From assembly GCA_013396635.1 (NCBI GenBank), contig WBMW01004833.1, forward strand, positions 62,001 to 126,000: a stretch of DNA of 64,000 nt. The letters are read 5' to 3'. This DNA is from Penelope pileata (taxonomy: Eukaryota; Chordata; Aves; Galliformes; Cracidae). The position numbers and the translations under genes were made by a program. Every line of letters starts with the position of its first letter. Position 1 is the first letter of the stretch. Positions 62,991-64,000 of this stretch are shown piece after piece. The notes below the pieces were generated by a model. That model was not told the origin of the DNA and did not search any database. It saw only the letters and a program-made list of their open reading frames with translations.

Positions 62991-63880
62991 TCATAGAGTC
63001 ATAGAATGTGTTGGGTTGGAAGGGACATTAAAGCCCACCCAGTCCCATCCCCTGACGAAGGCAGGGCTGGCACCCACTGGATCAGGCTGCCCAGGGCCCA
63101 TCCAACCTGGCCTTGAGCACCTCCAGGGATGGGGCACCCACAGCTCTGGGCAGCTGTGCCAGGGCCTCACCACCCTCTAAGTAAAAAATTTCTTCCTAAC
63201 ACCTAACCTAAATCTCCTCTCTTCCAATTATCTAAAGCCATTTCCCTTTGTCCTATCACTACCAGACTGTATGAAATCTGTGTAAAACAGACGTATATAC
63301 ACAGAGCCATGCCACTGCTGCACAGGTGCGTGCCTTGCACAGCTATCCATGCATTGCATCCATGTGTTGCACCCGTGCACATGCACTGTGCATGCACCTG
63401 ATGCCCCACGGGCATGTGTGTGGGACCTGCCCCATGTCCCAGTGCCACCAGTGAGGGGCTACACTGGGGTGAGAGGTTACAGCACCACTAAGCTCCTCCA
63501 GCTGTAAGGTGGCATTAAGCTGCTGTGGCTGTAAGCTGCTGGCTGTAAGGTGGGGTGTCCATAAGCTGCTGTGCCCATAAGCCACTGTGGTGCTGTAGCC
63601 ATACAGTTCCTGTCCTGTATATTAGCCCCCGTCAAGTACTGGAAGGTCACAATGAGCTCTCCCTGGAGCCTTCTCTTCTCCAAGCTAACAAGTCCCGCTC
63701 CCTCAACCTTTCCTCATAGGAGAGATCCAGACCTCTCATCATCTTCATGGCCCTCCTCTGGAACCGATCCAGCAACTCCACATCCTTCTGGTGCTGGGGG
63801 CCCCAGGCCTGGGTGCAGTACTCCAGATGGGGCCTCACGAGGCAGAGTAGAGGGGGACAACCACCTCCCTCATCAGCATG
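62991..63880 (-). mobile_element. CR1 LINE interrupted by a tandem-repeat insert
   Basis: The 3' terminal part (62991-63275; 'tcatagagtcatagaatgtg' start) and the next-upstream part of the same CR1 (63620-63880; 'caagtactggaaggtcaca', 'gccttctcttctccaagcta') are collinear. About 340 bases of foreign sequence lie between them, where other copies have only about 30 bases. It is 5' truncated. Confidence 0.9.
63280..63615. repeat. Minisatellite-like insert within CR1
   Basis: Two blocks are visible. The first (about 63285-63420) repeats TGCA/CCATG-type words such as 'ttgcacccgtgcacatgcac'. The second (about 63495-63605) repeats 'taagctgctg' and 'ctgtaagg' words every 12-40 bases. Neither resembles CR1. 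The origin is unknown; local expansion of the CR1 'taagctcc' segment is one possibility. Confidence 0.65.
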
Positions 63881-64000
63881 AAGCAATTATCTTCATGAAG
63901 ACAGGTAGCACAAGTATTTTGAAACAGTGTAATGCATACACCTGTGTCAACATGCAAAGATAATATTTTTTTTATTTGCAGGCGTATCAGTCCTCAAATA

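Larger units (their letters stand above)
58418..64000 (-). other. SPTLC1 intron 2 (partial)
   Basis: It continues beyond the window. It holds two CR1 copies at 61369-62718 and 62991-63880. I searched 58.4-64 kb for the membrane-segment and LQERSDLTVK-type coding sequence of exon 2 and found none, so exons 1-2 are placed outside. 58.4-61.36 kb shows nothing recognisable. Confidence 0.8.

Noticed and set aside
63285..63605. CRISPR-like array of short repeats
   Set aside because: Units are irregular in length and sequence, there are no constant spacers, and the setting is an avian retrotransposon.

Overview
The window is vertebrate nuclear DNA and almost certainly avian. It has long introns with GT..AG splice sites, many CR1-type LINE fragments whose 3' ends carry the characteristic 8-bp repeats and the antisense 'TCATAGAATCATAGAAT' start, and a decayed mariner of the type known from galliform birds (Galluhop-like). 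No prokaryotic features are present. The species cannot be fixed from the sequence. A galliform bird is the best guess, and from known gene order the locus would be on the Z chromosome.

The one protein-coding gene I can prove is SPTLC1 on the minus strand. It is the non-catalytic large subunit of serine palmitoyltransferase, which starts sphingolipid synthesis at the ER membrane. Thirteen coding exons (numbers 3 to 15 of the 15-exon vertebrate gene) run from 58417 down to the stop codon at 35345. Together they encode 418 residues, exactly the length of human residues 56 to 473, with every splice phase matching. Exons 1 and 2, which hold the N-terminal membrane segment, are not found and should lie beyond base 64000. 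A probable 3' UTR of about 1.3 kb ends near 34020.

Layout from left to right. 1-11 kb: no recognisable exon, one old CR1 and a purine hexanucleotide satellite. 11-13 kb: a strong CpG island broken by a 664-base assembly gap. In mammals ROR2 lies downstream of SPTLC1 on the same strand, so this island is a candidate ROR2 promoter/first exon, but no ROR2 coding sequence is visible. 13-33 kb: intergenic DNA with CR1 fragments, a mariner lacking its first catalytic region, and a tRNA-like relic. 33-35.3 kb: a CR1 3' end and the SPTLC1 3' UTR. 35.3-64 kb: SPTLC1 exons and introns. Intron 5 holds a solo endogenous-retrovirus LTR and two opposed CR1 pieces. Intron 3 holds two CR1 copies, one beginning about 25 bases from the exon 3 splice donor. 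Intron 2 holds two more CR1 copies, one interrupted by a small tandem-repeat block.

No new biological system was found. The points most worth a second look are the CR1 junction beside the exon 3 donor, the sense-oriented LTR with its own TATA box and poly(A) signal inside SPTLC1, the gapped CpG island, and the minisatellite-like insert within a CR1.
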